A DNA stretch of 64,000 bases from Tolypothrix sp. PCC 7712 (GCF_025860405.1 NZ_CP063789.1:1-64000); one strand, 5' to 3'. Counted from the stretch's first letter, positions 44,743-53,747 are shown. Numbers and translations are program-made. Notes: generated from the letters alone by a model not told the origin.

Positions 44743-44899
44743 GTGTTTTACCTCTCTGTTATGGAAATATCTGCGCTTTCTTCTACAAAGCGCTGTCTTT
44801 TATTGGCTGAAAAGCTCTGTCACGCCAATCTGGTCTGTTTTTCCTATGACGTGGGATATTTTGGTCTGATGTCCATCACTTTAGCACACATCAGTTTGA

Positions 44900-44920
44900 T
44901 TTTTATCACACTGATAAAAA
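44900..44920. promoter_or_regulatory. Operator palindrome between parM and its divergent regulator
   Basis: TTTTTATCA, CAC, TGATAAAAA form a 21-bp inverted repeat 30 bases upstream of the regulator ATG and about 160 bases from the parM start. TTGAGAG-type bases follow. A dimeric RHH or HTH protein is the expected ligand; the same region could act as centromere. Confidence 0.5.
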
Positions 44921-44949
44921 TTGAGAGTAATTACGGTGATGTGCGTAAA

Positions 44950-45375
44950 ATGGATGGCATGATCGACAAAAAGACCCAATCTGGCAAAGATCGCCTCAAT
45001 GTAGATATTCGAGGTTTGCGGGAAGCGCTTGAAGCAGTTGCTGATGCTGAGGAGCGCTCTCTTTCCAATGCTGCACGAATTCTCTTGATTGAAGCACTGA
45101 TGGCGCGTGGTCTAAAAATTGACAAGCCTGATGCTGCGCTATGTGTCAGCAATGACGATACTATCCATTCTGTGGTTAAACGGAATATCAATAAGCTAAA
45201 AATTGCCGGCATCAAGAATCTTAAAGCTCTTGCAAACGGTGAAGTTCTGCCAACTAGAGCAGATTTCGTTAAAATTGCCTCTGCCCTAGAACTAACCGAT
45301 CTAGAACAGCGTGAATTGTGGCAACGTACTTTCAACAACCTCAATGAGGATGAGTTGCCAGATGAATCTTCTTAA
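44950..45375 (+). CDS. Plasmid regulator with RHH-like and HTH-like segments
   Basis: A protein of about 141 residues. DRLNVDIRGLREALEAVADAEERSLSNAARILLIEALMARG resembles a ribbon-helix-helix arm and helices. The C-terminal half (LKALANGEVLPTRADFVKIASALELTDLEQRELW) looks like the second half of an XRE-type HTH. The ATG at 44950 is chosen; GTG at 44941 is possible and the frame is open to 44704. Divergent from parM and next to a palindrome, it probably controls copy number or partition expression. Confidence 0.55.
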   Translation: MDGMIDKKTQSGKDRLNVDIRGLREALEAVADAEERSLSNAARILLIEALMARGLKIDKPDAALCVSNDDTIHSVVKRNINKLKIAGIKNLKALANGEVLPTRADFVKIASALELTDLEQRELWQRTFNNLNEDELPDESS

Positions 45376-45409
45376 GAAATTTGAAAACCGTCAGATTGGG
45401 ATTGAGGAA

Positions 45410-45541
45410 ATGAGCAATTCCCGGAAACGTACTACTATTGACCTTTCTGTTGTTGGCGATCGCATTGAGCAGCTTCGCCATGACTCTGCATGGAAGGCTT
45501 TAACCCTATTAAAAAAAGTTCTAGTTATTCTAGTGAACTGA
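45410..45541 (+). pseudogene. Small RHH-type protein truncated by a MITE
   Basis: The ORF MSNSRKRTTIDLSVVGDRIEQL... is 43 residues; the first about 37 resemble small cyanobacterial plasmid proteins that continue further. Its last codons (LVN) and the stop come from the terminal repeat of the element at 45528-45642, so the original C-terminus is lost. TGAGGA precedes the ATG. Confidence 0.45.
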
Positions 45542-45642
45542 CACGCCTAAAATGATGCAATAGATTTTTGATGAAGTTGATATAAATCAATGCTTTCTCG
45601 TTTTTCCTAATGCACCAAATTAGCTGTGTCAGTCCACTAGAA
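45528..45642. mobile_element. MITE-like element, 115 bp
   Basis: Left end TTCTAGTGAACTGACAC and right end (reverse complement) TTCTAGTGGACTGACAC match, and imperfect complementarity continues for about 36 bases on each side. It has no coding capacity and is therefore a non-autonomous element or the collapsed ends of an IS. It truncates the gene at 45410. Confidence 0.7.
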
Positions 45643-45691
45643 CAGAAAAAAGAGTGAATTTGATTAAAACCCACATTCCATACGTAGAGAA

Positions 45692-47950
45692 CTATACAGA
45701 GTAATAATCCGCACGTCGGAAACCGCCTCTTACTCTGCCAAATTCACTAAGCCCAAAATACAAGACATTCTGGTACGGTTGGGAAGGAGTGACATCTGAC
45801 ATTAACTGTACTCTGCCAAGATTTTCAAAAAGTGACGCAAATTTACACAGTGTAACAGCATCATCAGCAATATAATCCGATCCTAAGTCAGAACTAGCTA
45901 CTCTCAGTAAAGAAGCGTGTTTTTCAATACGTTTTTGGGCCGTCTTGACATCTTTTTCATAAAGGTCATCAAGTACATAAAAAGCTACTTCACTTGTCCA
46001 TAATGCCAGGGAATGTTCAACAACTAAATCTGGTGCTAAATTGCCTGCAAACGCTAATGCAAATTCTGGCTTCTGACTCTTACGAGCAAACGTATCTACA
46101 TATTGCACTGTTGCTTTGCCAACAGGCATTTGGCTTTTTTCTTCAGGTATACCAAGCTCAAAAACTAACCAGTATGTTTCACCAACAGCTAAATCTGGAA
46201 CAAAAATTTTGATTCCTTCTTCTTCCGTTATTAAATCAGCTTCTGATGTAACCCCAAACTCTTCTTCTGCATTCTTTTTTGCTTCCTGAGCATCTTCTAT
46301 TACAGCAGCCCTTTTTGCAGGTTCTGTAATTAAATCATGACCATACAAGTAAAGAATCTCAATATCTCGTCCAATATCTACTTTAATTTGAACATTAAGA
46401 GCTGCTAAATGCTCTCTTCTGTGCAATTCCTCTTGAAGGCTGTTTTTAATATCATCGATATCCCTTACAAAAGTAGATTTACCACCCGTTAAGCCTGCTA
46501 GGGCATCAAGTTCCTTAGTATTAGCATCTGACCCAAATGCAAATGTTGATAAGCGGATATTTCCGCGTGTTTTAGAATTATTTCCGCGTATTTTAGAATC
46601 TATATTTTGTCTAATTTTAATCCAGTTGGTTTCTCCCGACATTGGATTTCCATCTGAAAATAAATATATATGATTCAAAGTATTATTATTTCCGTAACGA
46701 TTTATCTCGTCTATACCAAACGATAATGCTACGTTAATATCTGTTCCGCCATCTGCGATCATACCACTGATAATTTGACTAAAATTATCAAAATTAATTT
46801 TACTAATACGGGTTGCTTTTAATAAAGTTTTAGGCTGTGTATCAAAAGTAATAATTCCAATCACATCATCATCTTTCATCCTTTGAAATAATTCTTTGAT
46901 TGAAGACTTAACATCATTCAATTTGTCCCCGAACATCGAGCCACTCGTATCTATAACAAAAATATAATTAGCCGATGGTGCTTTGTTTTTAGGATGATCT
47001 GATGGAGCAAGATCTGAGGTTTTCAAAGCAATTTCTAAATAATGTGTAGCTCGTTCATCACGCTTTTGGCTCAGCTGAATTGGAGCAATTCCATAGCTAA
47101 CTGCTAGAGATTGTCCAGCTTCAGGGGAGGGGACTCGCTCACTATTGATAAAATCATCGAAGCGAATATTCCTTTGGTCAATCAATTCTCCTTGGTCTAT
47201 TAAGTCTTTTATCCCAACATTTAGTCTAGTTCCAAATTGATTATTTCTTCTTATAAATAAGCCATCATGGGGCAAAGATTGGGTTTTTGGATTAAATTGA
47301 AAATCATAACCAGCATCATCCTGATAATATTTTCCTGAGTAAGAATCTGCTGATAATTCATATTGTGGTGAACATGCTGGTACGTGGATGTCAAAGTCAC
47401 AGTCAAAGCCAGAAGAAGATCCTATTAATGAATTTTTTATTTGACCACTTCCACTTAATGAATTTTTTATTTGACCACTTCCACTACCAAGTGAATATGT
47501 TTGAATATTACAACAATCTTCTGTTATGTAAAAATCTAAACCCGGAACAAATTGTAATAATATTTCTTCATTTAGTGCAGGTTCCCAGTATTCATAAATA
47601 CTTCTGGCTGTAGATTCAGAAACTTTAAATAATAAACCAAGAGTTCTAAATTCTAAACTAAAATTTGCTCCAACAAAAAGAGATAACAATATTTCTGCTT
47701 CTACAGCATATTTTAATTCATTTAATTTTTTGTCTCGTTGAACGAGCATTACTATTCTATTTTTATTTGTTAAGTCATCTTGATCGCGTAATATTATTTC
47801 TGATATCAATCCCTGCAATTCTTCATAGCTTCTGCCTAGCAAATACTGTGTTTCCTCAGGATGTTCTTGAATATATTCCCAAATAGTTTGATTGGGGTGG
47901 ATCGTAATATATTCTTCAATGCGTTCAATAATGCGTTCAATATTTGTCAT
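45692..47950 (-). CDS. von Willebrand factor A protein with N-terminal HTH region
   Basis: A 752-residue protein. Residues about 85-140 (LSLFVGANFSLEFRTLGLLFKVSESTARSIYEYW) resemble the HTH found ahead of some transposase domains. A Gly/Ser linker (about 155-185) contains a 30-bp tandem duplication. The vWA domain (about 328-500) has the MIDAS motif DTSGSM and the later TDINVA and SDGNP segments. The C-terminal 200 residues look beta-rich, then helical. vWA proteins assemble complexes, often with ATPases, in bacterial conflict systems. It is the last gene of a three-gene minus-strand operon. Confidence 0.75.
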   Translation of the reverse strand: MTNIERIIERIEEYITIHPNQTIWEYIQEHPEETQYLLGRSYEELQGLISEIILRDQDDLTNKNRIVMLVQRDKKLNELKYAVEAEILLSLFVGANFSLEFRTLGLLFKVSESTARSIYEYWEPALNEEILLQFVPGLDFYITEDCCNIQTYSLGSGSGQIKNSLSGSGQIKNSLIGSSSGFDCDFDIHVPACSPQYELSADSYSGKYYQDDAGYDFQFNPKTQSLPHDGLFIRRNNQFGTRLNVGIKDLIDQGELIDQRNIRFDDFINSERVPSPEAGQSLAVSYGIAPIQLSQKRDERATHYLEIALKTSDLAPSDHPKNKAPSANYIFVIDTSGSMFGDKLNDVKSSIKELFQRMKDDDVIGIITFDTQPKTLLKATRISKINFDNFSQIISGMIADGGTDINVALSFGIDEINRYGNNNTLNHIYLFSDGNPMSGETNWIKIRQNIDSKIRGNNSKTRGNIRLSTFAFGSDANTKELDALAGLTGGKSTFVRDIDDIKNSLQEELHRREHLAALNVQIKVDIGRDIEILYLYGHDLITEPAKRAAVIEDAQEAKKNAEEEFGVTSEADLITEEEGIKIFVPDLAVGETYWLVFELGIPEEKSQMPVGKATVQYVDTFARKSQKPEFALAFAGNLAPDLVVEHSLALWTSEVAFYVLDDLYEKDVKTAQKRIEKHASLLRVASSDLGSDYIADDAVTLCKFASLFENLGRVQLMSDVTPSQPYQNVLYFGLSEFGRVRGGFRRADYYSV
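47426..47485. repeat. 30-bp tandem duplication within the vWA gene
   Basis: Two identical 30-bp units (47426-47455 and 47456-47485, beginning TTAATGAATTTTTTATTTG) encode the repeated SGSGQIKNSL of the linker. Slipped-strand mispairing or a phase-neutral length variant is likely. Confidence 0.85.
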
Positions 47951-47995
47951 AATTTAATACCATCAAATATAGATTAAGTTTTTGAATATTTAAAA

Positions 47996-48601
47996 CTATA
48001 CAATTTTCCCATCATCTATGGAAATTGGGCATTTTTTCTCTAATTCATAACTAGTTAAAACTATTGATGAAAATAAATTTTCTTTCTCCAAACAGTCCAA
48101 CCAGCAATTTAGTTCATCGTACATACCATAAATTTGACTGGCTATGATTTTAGCTTCTCCCCTGTAATTACCACCCATCAACAACAAAATTTTAATCTGC
48201 AACACCAAACTAGATAGATGACCTTCATTCAGTTGCAAAGCTTTACGGATATACTCAAGCGCAACTGGTTTATTATCTTTAGCTATAGCTACTCGGGCTT
48301 TCCAATACCAAGACTCTGGTGATTGACTGTCAAGTCTCTTAGCTTCATCAAATTTTTCTTCGGCTTGAGCGAATTTTTTGTTTTTTAATAATTCATAGCC
48401 TTCCAATATCAACTGATTTTGAGGTTTTACACCCTTAATTTCTCTCTCTCGCTCCTGAATTCTTTGTTTGATTTCTTTAATATCTTTTTCTAATTTGCGC
48501 TGCTTGCGTAGCTCATCTTCATTACGTAGTTCATCTTCTAGCTCCTTGAGCAAGCCATAATCTTTCTCAAGTTCTTCTTCTTCATGTTGACGCAGATTCA
48601 A
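47996..48601 (-). CDS. Coiled-coil plus TPR-like protein
   Basis: A 201-residue protein. Residues 1-60 form a charged coiled coil (EEEELEKDYGLLKELEDEL, LEKDIKEIKQRIQEREREI), similar in character to effector-associated domains of cyanobacterial conflict proteins. Residues about 65-150 form TPR-like helices (YELLKNKKFAQAEEKFDEAKRL, ALEYIRKALQLNEGHL). The C-terminal 40 residues are helical and end in a polar tail. It lies three bases from the preceding gene and 45 from the vWA gene, so co-expression is likely; a scaffold role is inferred. Confidence 0.6.
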   Translation of the reverse strand: MNLRQHEEEELEKDYGLLKELEDELRNEDELRKQRKLEKDIKEIKQRIQEREREIKGVKPQNQLILEGYELLKNKKFAQAEEKFDEAKRLDSQSPESWYWKARVAIAKDNKPVALEYIRKALQLNEGHLSSLVLQIKILLLMGGNYRGEAKIIASQIYGMYDELNCWLDCLEKENLFSSIVLTSYELEKKCPISIDDGKIV

Positions 48602-48604
48602 TCC

Positions 48605-49291
48605 TTACCTCCTTCGTAGCTTAGTTACTAATTGCTGCCAAGCTGACTTGATGTTGAACCCGCTTCCTAATTCCAACTCACCTTCGTATTCCACAAGCAG
48701 AGGAATAATAGGCAATGTGATTTTCAATTTGTGTTTAGCATCCAATTCCGGATCTTTAATAATTTTTTCAGCGATAGCAGCTTGACTTGGTGGTAAAGAA
48801 GGCAGACGTTCATCCAGAACTGCCAGCATCTGCTGCATCTCTGCTTCCGAAACCATGTTGTTATCCAATGCTTGTAGTAAGTTTTCGGTCAGAACTAATT
48901 GCGTCTGGTTGAGTTCTTTGGTAATAGAGCCAATAATAGTTTTTTCGGAAGCGTTATAGCGATCCAATATTTGAAGTTGTTTTTTATAAATTGCAATTTG
49001 CCCTGATAGTAAAACGTTTATTTTGTCATCCATCTGCTGTAATTGCCTGCCCACATCATGCACTTGGGTAGGTTCCTTGTCTATTAACTTCTGCTTTAGC
49101 TCAGAATACTCCTGCTGATAGCGATCAATAGACTTTCGCTGCCGCTCAATTTCTCTTTCATACCTACCCATAGCACGAGGGTCACTTGCAAACGCTAATT
49201 CATCATCGTATTGCTTAAGTAGTTCCCGGTCTCTATCAATATTACTTTCTAGATCTTTTAGTCTTTTTTCGTAAAAATCCAATAATTCCAT
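48605..49291 (-). CDS. Coiled-coil protein, effector-associated type
   Basis: A 228-residue protein. The first 75 residues are a long coiled coil (LLDFYEKRLKDLESNIDRDRELLKQYDDEL, YEREIERQRKSIDRYQQEY) with the pattern of effector-associated adaptor domains. The remainder is helical with a central linker (LPSLPPSQAAIAEKI) and a short C-terminal module ending in LVTKLRRR, which may contact membrane or nucleic acid. It is first in the operon with the TPR-like and vWA genes, so a three-component complex is plausible. Confidence 0.55.
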   Translation of the reverse strand: MELLDFYEKRLKDLESNIDRDRELLKQYDDELAFASDPRAMGRYEREIERQRKSIDRYQQEYSELKQKLIDKEPTQVHDVGRQLQQMDDKINVLLSGQIAIYKKQLQILDRYNASEKTIIGSITKELNQTQLVLTENLLQALDNNMVSEAEMQQMLAVLDERLPSLPPSQAAIAEKIIKDPELDAKHKLKITLPIIPLLVEYEGELELGSGFNIKSAWQQLVTKLRRR

Positions 49292-49458
49292 AGGTATTAG
49301 TTCTTAGTTCCTAGAATAAACAGGGAGCTAAAAGGAAAATTTATAGCTATTGCTACGATAGTAGACAATATTTTGAAGATTGTGTGTTAAAGCTTGTTAA
49401 TACTTCCATTTTGTAGTTATTTCCTCGGTTTGCCCCTCAACGAAAACATTGACTCGGA

Positions 49459-50547
49459 TCATCGTGAAGGTCTCCCGCCCAAGACGTTCTTCTTCCACAA
49501 CTCACCCAAACTATAATCTTCAAGCCATTCTGACAAATCCTGCCGAGCCAATCTGCGAAGCGATGATTGTCCTCCCAATCGATCAACAACAATTACATCC
49601 GCAGCATCAAATTCATTGAGCAGTTCCACAGACTGGGTTGAAACAATAACCTGTTTAGGAACAGTCTTGATCAAGGATGCCAAAATAGTTATGGCATAAG
49701 GATGAAGCCCCAGTTCCGGCTCATCCACCAAAATTGTCTCCGGCTGAAGCTCTTCCGGTTGCAAAAAAACCGTTGCCAGACACATAAAACGCAGCGTGCC
49801 ATCCGAAAGTAGATGTGCCTTAAAGGGAATATCCTGACCCCGCTCGTACCATTCCAGTTCAATAACTTCTTTATTTTGTGGGGAAGGACGCAGGTAAAAG
49901 TCCCCAAAGAACGGAGCAACAAGCCGGATAGTTTTGACGATTTTCTGATAGTTTGCTGGGTAGCTGTCACGCAATAAATATAGAAAGGCTGCAAGATTTC
50001 GCGCATCAGGACGCAGATAAATATTGTCATTAATACCATGCGGCTGTTTTACATAAGCACTATCGCTAGTGTCATGGAAATGATACACGCGCCACTGTTG
50101 CATAATAGGCACGACATAGCTATCAATTTTTGTCCCCGTACCGCTTAAAGCTAACGTCTCAAAATGACCCTTACCTATTTCACGTTCACCACTCATGTTC
50201 CACCAGAAGGACTCAGAAGCGAACATCAGGCGGTTATCCTGGGTTGGTTCAAGGGTAGCAAAGTATCCATTATTGCCGAAGTATAACTGAAACTTTAGTT
50301 GTTCCGTTGTTTTGCGCCCAAAATGCAATAGCGCATCAGGGCCACCCTGGCGACTGACAAAAACTTGCAGGTTCTGCTCAAGCAACTGCCCCACCATGCG
50401 GAAGAAGTCGATAAAATTGGATTTTCCCGCTCCATTAGCACCAATCAAAACATTAAGTTTGTCAAGTTCAAGGTCACATTGGGCGATAGACTTGAAACCT
50501 CTTAAAACTATTCTTGATAGTTGTTTATCACCAATATTCCCAGTCAT
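49459..50547 (-). CDS. OLD/SMC-type AAA ATPase (AAA_21)
   Basis: A 362-residue ATPase: Walker A GANGAGKSN (residues 36-44), signature-like LLSDGTLRF, Walker B ETILVDEPELGLHP and the H-loop region IVSTQSVELL. There is no TOPRIM nuclease domain, so it is a solo AAA_21-type protein, as found in retron, abortive-infection and other defence loci alongside a separate effector. No such partner is adjacent. ATG at 50547 (MTGNIGD) has GGGAGA about seven bases upstream; a TTG at 50562 is less likely. A degraded copy of its middle lies at 53583-53747. Confidence 0.78.
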   Translation of the reverse strand: MTGNIGDKQLSRIVLRGFKSIAQCDLELDKLNVLIGANGAGKSNFIDFFRMVGQLLEQNLQVFVSRQGGPDALLHFGRKTTEQLKFQLYFGNNGYFATLEPTQDNRLMFASESFWWNMSGEREIGKGHFETLALSGTGTKIDSYVVPIMQQWRVYHFHDTSDSAYVKQPHGINDNIYLRPDARNLAAFLYLLRDSYPANYQKIVKTIRLVAPFFGDFYLRPSPQNKEVIELEWYERGQDIPFKAHLLSDGTLRFMCLATVFLQPEELQPETILVDEPELGLHPYAITILASLIKTVPKQVIVSTQSVELLNEFDAADVIVVDRLGGQSSLRRLARQDLSEWLEDYSLGELWKKNVLGGRPSR

Positions 50548-50601
50548 CGAACAGTCTCCCAATATCCGGGCTTATTATCTGCTGGCTTTATTACTCTACC
50601 T

Positions 50602-50625
50602 GACAACCAAAGACTCATGTAGCGC
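50602..50625 (-). pseudogene. Remnant of a vapB/vapC junction
   Basis: CAACCAAAGACTCATG and flanking bases match the overlap of antitoxin end and toxin start at 59135-59155. Only about 20 bases are recognisable. It indicates that this region once carried the same vap-parB neighbourhood as 58.7-60 kb. Confidence 0.4.
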
Positions 50626-50697
50626 TGCGATCGCCTAAGTAAGTTTTCCCCAGAACTAAACCAACTATCCCTCTGTCTCCCTGTTCCCTGTACTGAA

Positions 50698-50931
50698 TCA
50701 GTGCGAGCGCTCCTTTTCATCCTTAATCCACGCGATCGCCTTGGCTTTTGTATATTCGATTGAACCTTGTTCTAAAGCGAAGAGAAGCTCTTTCGGCAGA
50801 TTCAGCAAAGGTAGCCGATTTTTCACATGGAATTCCCAAGTCATTTTGCCCAAAGAAGCCAGAACCTGCTCTACGACAGTCATTTTCTTGGGCATAACGT
50901 TATGCCCAGATTTATCTGCCGCGTGCTTCAT
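50698..50931 (-). pseudogene. parB fragment, copy A
   Basis: Seventy-seven residues (MKHAADKSGHNVMPKKMTVV...) correspond to an internal segment of the intact ParB encoded at 59572-60507; the N-terminal nuclease-like domain and C-terminal dimerisation region are absent. The frame is open and has an ATG, but the fragment ends abruptly (DEKERSH). It contains a perfect 20-bp palindrome at 50889-50908. Confidence 0.8.
50889..50908. repeat. 20-bp palindrome, copy 1 (candidate parS)
   Basis: TGGGCATAACGTTATGCCCA, a perfect palindrome, within parB fragment A where it encodes GHNVMP. Confidence 0.6.
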
Positions 50932-50960
50932 TTAAAACAAGCTATGAAAGCCCGTCAATC

Positions 50961-51221
50961 AATTTAAAAAAGCATACATTACCTTGCGAGATAAGCTTAA
51001 AACTAATACAAAAGTACCTCTATCTTTAGGTATAAATATAAAATTTTTTGCGTAAATTATTATTACCCGATGGTTATGTTATTAATCCTTGCCAAAAAAA
51101 GGTCGAAAATGACTATTTTAGCTGCTAAAAATTATTGAGGATTATTTATGGAACCTATTTCTATGATTATTGCGGCTTTAGGTGCTGGTGCGATCGCGGC
51201 TGCTAAAGATACCGCAGGAAC
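50961..51221. repeat. Duplicated segment, copy 1
   Basis: This 261-bp stretch (upstream region plus the first about 25 codons of the gene at 51148) recurs at 53323-53582 with a few substitutions and a one-base deletion. Both copies begin AATTTAAAAAAGCAT. Confidence 0.85.
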
Positions 51222-51531
51222 GGCTGTGAAAGATGCCTATCTGGGGTTGAAAACCTTGATCAAGAAGAAGTTTGAAGGCGATGTTCTGGGACAAGCAATG
51301 GTAGATGCTAAACCAGAAGAAATCAAGCAAGCTGAAGGTTTGTTGAAAGATAAAATTACCAAATCAGGAGCCGACCAAGATCAGGAAATCATTAATCTAG
51401 CTCAGGATTTACTCGAAAAAATTAAAGAACAACCTGGGGGACAGCAAATAATCAATCAAACTCAAACCAACACCATGAGTGGAAATACTGTTGGTGGAAA
51501 TGTCAACTTTGCACCTGTTCAGCAAGGTTAA
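51148..51531 (+). CDS. Small adaptor-like protein upstream of STAND remnant
   Basis: A 127-residue protein of a type often found before WD40/STAND genes in cyanobacteria: a hydrophobic, Ala-rich start (IIAALGAGAIAAAKDTAG), a helical middle, and a glycine/asparagine tail ending NTVGGNVNFAPVQQG. The same VGG-x-x-x-FAPVQ tag occurs near the start of the next gene. A role as partner or regulator of the STAND protein is inferred. It is complete, unlike its duplicate at 53511. Confidence 0.55.
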   Translation: MEPISMIIAALGAGAIAAAKDTAGTAVKDAYLGLKTLIKKKFEGDVLGQAMVDAKPEEIKQAEGLLKDKITKSGADQDQEIINLAQDLLEKIKEQPGGQQIINQTQTNTMSGNTVGGNVNFAPVQQG

Positions 51532-51544
51532 GGATATCAGTACT

Positions 51545-51856
51545 ATGGGCGAGTTAGTTGCAAATCATACATCTCAAGAACAGGATAATCTCTTAAAGGA
51601 TACTAGTGTTGGGGGTGATTTGACTTTCGCTCCTGTACAGATAATCAACTATTATTATCGAGAAGAAGCAAAATTAGTCCTGTCTGATTCTACAGATGCT
51701 GATGAATATCTCCCCTGCCCTTATCGGGGGTTGTTTCATTTTGGCCCCAATGATGCGGATGTGTTCTTTGGGCGAGAAATCTTTATCGAAGAAATTTCAG
51801 TAGACCTAAAAGTTTTGCGATCGCTAAAAAATGGTAGCTTACGATACATTTTTTGA
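51545..51856 (+). pseudogene. STAND NTPase N-terminus truncated by an insertion sequence
   Basis: MGELVANHTSQEQ... continues to VGGDLTFAPVQIINYY and YLPCPYRGLFHFGPNDADVFFGRE, the entry segment of cyanobacterial nSTAND/WD40 proteins (YRGL-F...D...FFGRE). The P-loop and repeats are gone. From 51798 the frame runs into an IS end and stops at 51856. No remainder of the gene is seen beyond the IS, so the loss predates or accompanied the insertion. Confidence 0.7.
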
Positions 51857-53322
51857 GGGAAATATACAAAAGCTGAGAGTTTAGCTCAATGATAAGATTA
51901 CTTTATAAATTAGCATCCAAAAATCAACCAAGATTCAGCCAGATGGTAAACACACTTCGCTCTTTACCCCATAGTTGCGGTCTACAGCTTGACGTAAAAA
52001 TTCAAGCATCTGTTTGAGGGTAAATAGATGAGAAAAAACTTGTCTAGTACTTCTTTTTAAACGGCTAAGATAATGCCATACTAGATAAATCCAAACGTTA
52101 ATAATTAAAAACGCCAAAGCTACAAACAGAAGTCTAATTGTTGGATTTTTGATAGTTGTTTTAATGCGGCATTGATTTTTCATCCGATAGCTACTTTCAA
52201 TTCCGAAACGAAGACGATAGTCATCATGTATTGAATGTAATGACAGCTTAACTTTATAAACAGCGTAAATAAAAAACTCCCGCCCATGCGCTCGTCTTTT
52301 ACCATTTTTATATGTACAAACTATCCACACATTAAAAGTAACTGAGCCATATTTATCGCTGTTTAAAGTATAACTAGTCTTATAACTACGCCGCCCTCTA
52401 ATTAATTGTCTAGTTCCGCCATGTTTGCCTCGAACAATAACTGGCATTTCAAATGGGATATCCAAAGCTTGTAACCATCTAATTACAGGTACACAGAAGA
52501 ATTCTCTGTCTAAATATAATCGTTCTATTTTCAGATTCAAAGGTTCAATCAGTGCTAAAAGATAAGTGATAATCGCTGCCTTAGTATTTTGTTGTTGAAT
52601 AGCTTTAATAGCTAAGGTGACTCGTTTATTTTTCTTAATTACATAGACAGTAGCGTAAGCATAAAAAGAACAAGTGCCACTTTTAGCTTGACTTCTATAA
52701 ATATATGGGGCTTCCGATGGTGATGGTTCACCATAATAAGGAATTAAGTTAAAATCAATAGCTATTTTTTGCTTCCCCTGTCGAATTCCTTCTGGTAAAC
52801 GGCTTTGTAGTGCTGTATTTAAGTCTAATTCTAGAGATTTTAAATCTGAATATTTATCTAAATGGTAACGAATATCGTTGCTTGTCGGAACATTTTTTAA
52901 GACTTTGGTTGTGTTTTCAATACTATCCCTTTGGGTGGCTGCTCGAATTAAAATTTCAAAGATATTTTGTTGTTCACATTTACCTTGAGTAGGAATTGGA
53001 ATATGTTCTGTTAAACAGTTAACTACTTCATTTAAGGTTTTACTATCAGTTAAAACTGGCTCTCTTGAACTCATAGCCAAACTAAATAATCCTCAATTTT
53101 GCTTCTTTACCTCCATACTTTACAAAAATTGCATACTACAGATCCAGAACTATGTTTTGGTGGGCGCGTTACCCTTAACTTTTTCGGTGATTAATGAGTT
53201 TTACTTATTTATGGCTGCTCAAGGAGTTTTCTAAAAAATGTATCTAATAATACGGTTTTTTTGACAACAGTCAGTTTTATAGGTATGCTCTGTGCGCGAT
53301 CGCAGAACTTTTAGGTCTACTG
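51798..53322 (-). mobile_element. ISH3-like (IS4 superfamily) element, copy 1
   Basis: A 1,525-bp IS with inverted ends CAGTAGACCTAAAAGTT (variable base then TGCGATCGC). Five-base direct repeats AATTT flank it (51793-51797 and 53323-53327). It has a single transposase on the minus strand and is identical, as far as I compared, to the inverted copy at 55855-57379. Confidence 0.88.
51935..53080 (-). CDS. IS4-superfamily (ISH3-like) transposase, copy 1
   Basis: A 381-residue DDE transposase. Likely acidic residues are in IAIDFNLIPYYG, LYLDREFFCV and RFGIESSYRMKNQ. A hydrophobic stretch near the C-terminus (FVALAFLIINVWIYLVW) is typical of the family. The protein is identical to the copy at 56097-57242. 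The start could be MAMSS or the second Met, two codons later. Confidence 0.88.
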   Translation of the reverse strand: MAMSSREPVLTDSKTLNEVVNCLTEHIPIPTQGKCEQQNIFEILIRAATQRDSIENTTKVLKNVPTSNDIRYHLDKYSDLKSLELDLNTALQSRLPEGIRQGKQKIAIDFNLIPYYGEPSPSEAPYIYRSQAKSGTCSFYAYATVYVIKKNKRVTLAIKAIQQQNTKAAIITYLLALIEPLNLKIERLYLDREFFCVPVIRWLQALDIPFEMPVIVRGKHGGTRQLIRGRRSYKTSYTLNSDKYGSVTFNVWIVCTYKNGKRRAHGREFFIYAVYKVKLSLHSIHDDYRLRFGIESSYRMKNQCRIKTTIKNPTIRLLFVALAFLIINVWIYLVWHYLSRLKRSTRQVFSHLFTLKQMLEFLRQAVDRNYGVKSEVCLPSG

Positions 53323-53582
53323 AATTTAAAAAAGCATCCATTACCTTGCAAGATAAGTTTAAAACCAATACAAAAGTACCTCTATCTTTGGGTATAAATA
53401 TAAAATTTTTTGCGTAAATTATGATTAACCGATGGTTATGTTATTAATCCTTGCCAAAAAAAGGTCAAAAATGACTATTTTAGCTGTTAAAAATTATTGA
53501 GGATTATCTATGGAACCTATTTCTATGATTATTGCGGCTTTAGTGCTGGTGCGATCGCAGATGCTAAGGATACCGCAGGAAC
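53323..53582. repeat. Duplicated segment, copy 2
   Basis: Second copy of 50961-51221. A one-base deletion (GGTGCT reduced to GTGCT near 53543) shifts the frame of the duplicated gene start at 53511, so this copy is a pseudogene. Confidence 0.85.
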
Positions 53583-53747
53583 CCGCTCGTACCATTCCAG
53601 TTCAATAACTTCCTTGTTTTGTAACAAAGGACGTAGATAAAACCCCCAAAGAACGGGGCAACAAGCTGGATGGTTTTGACGATTTTCTGATATTTTGCTG
53701 GATAGCTATCACGCAATAAATATACAGGAAAGCTGCAAGATTTCGCG
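53583..53747 (-). pseudogene. Fragment of the AAA ATPase gene
   Basis: About 165 bases beginning CGCTCGTACCATTCCAG match 49840-50003, inside the ATPase gene, with several substitutions and small indels. It is fused directly to the preceding duplicated segment, which marks a recombination junction. Confidence 0.8.
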
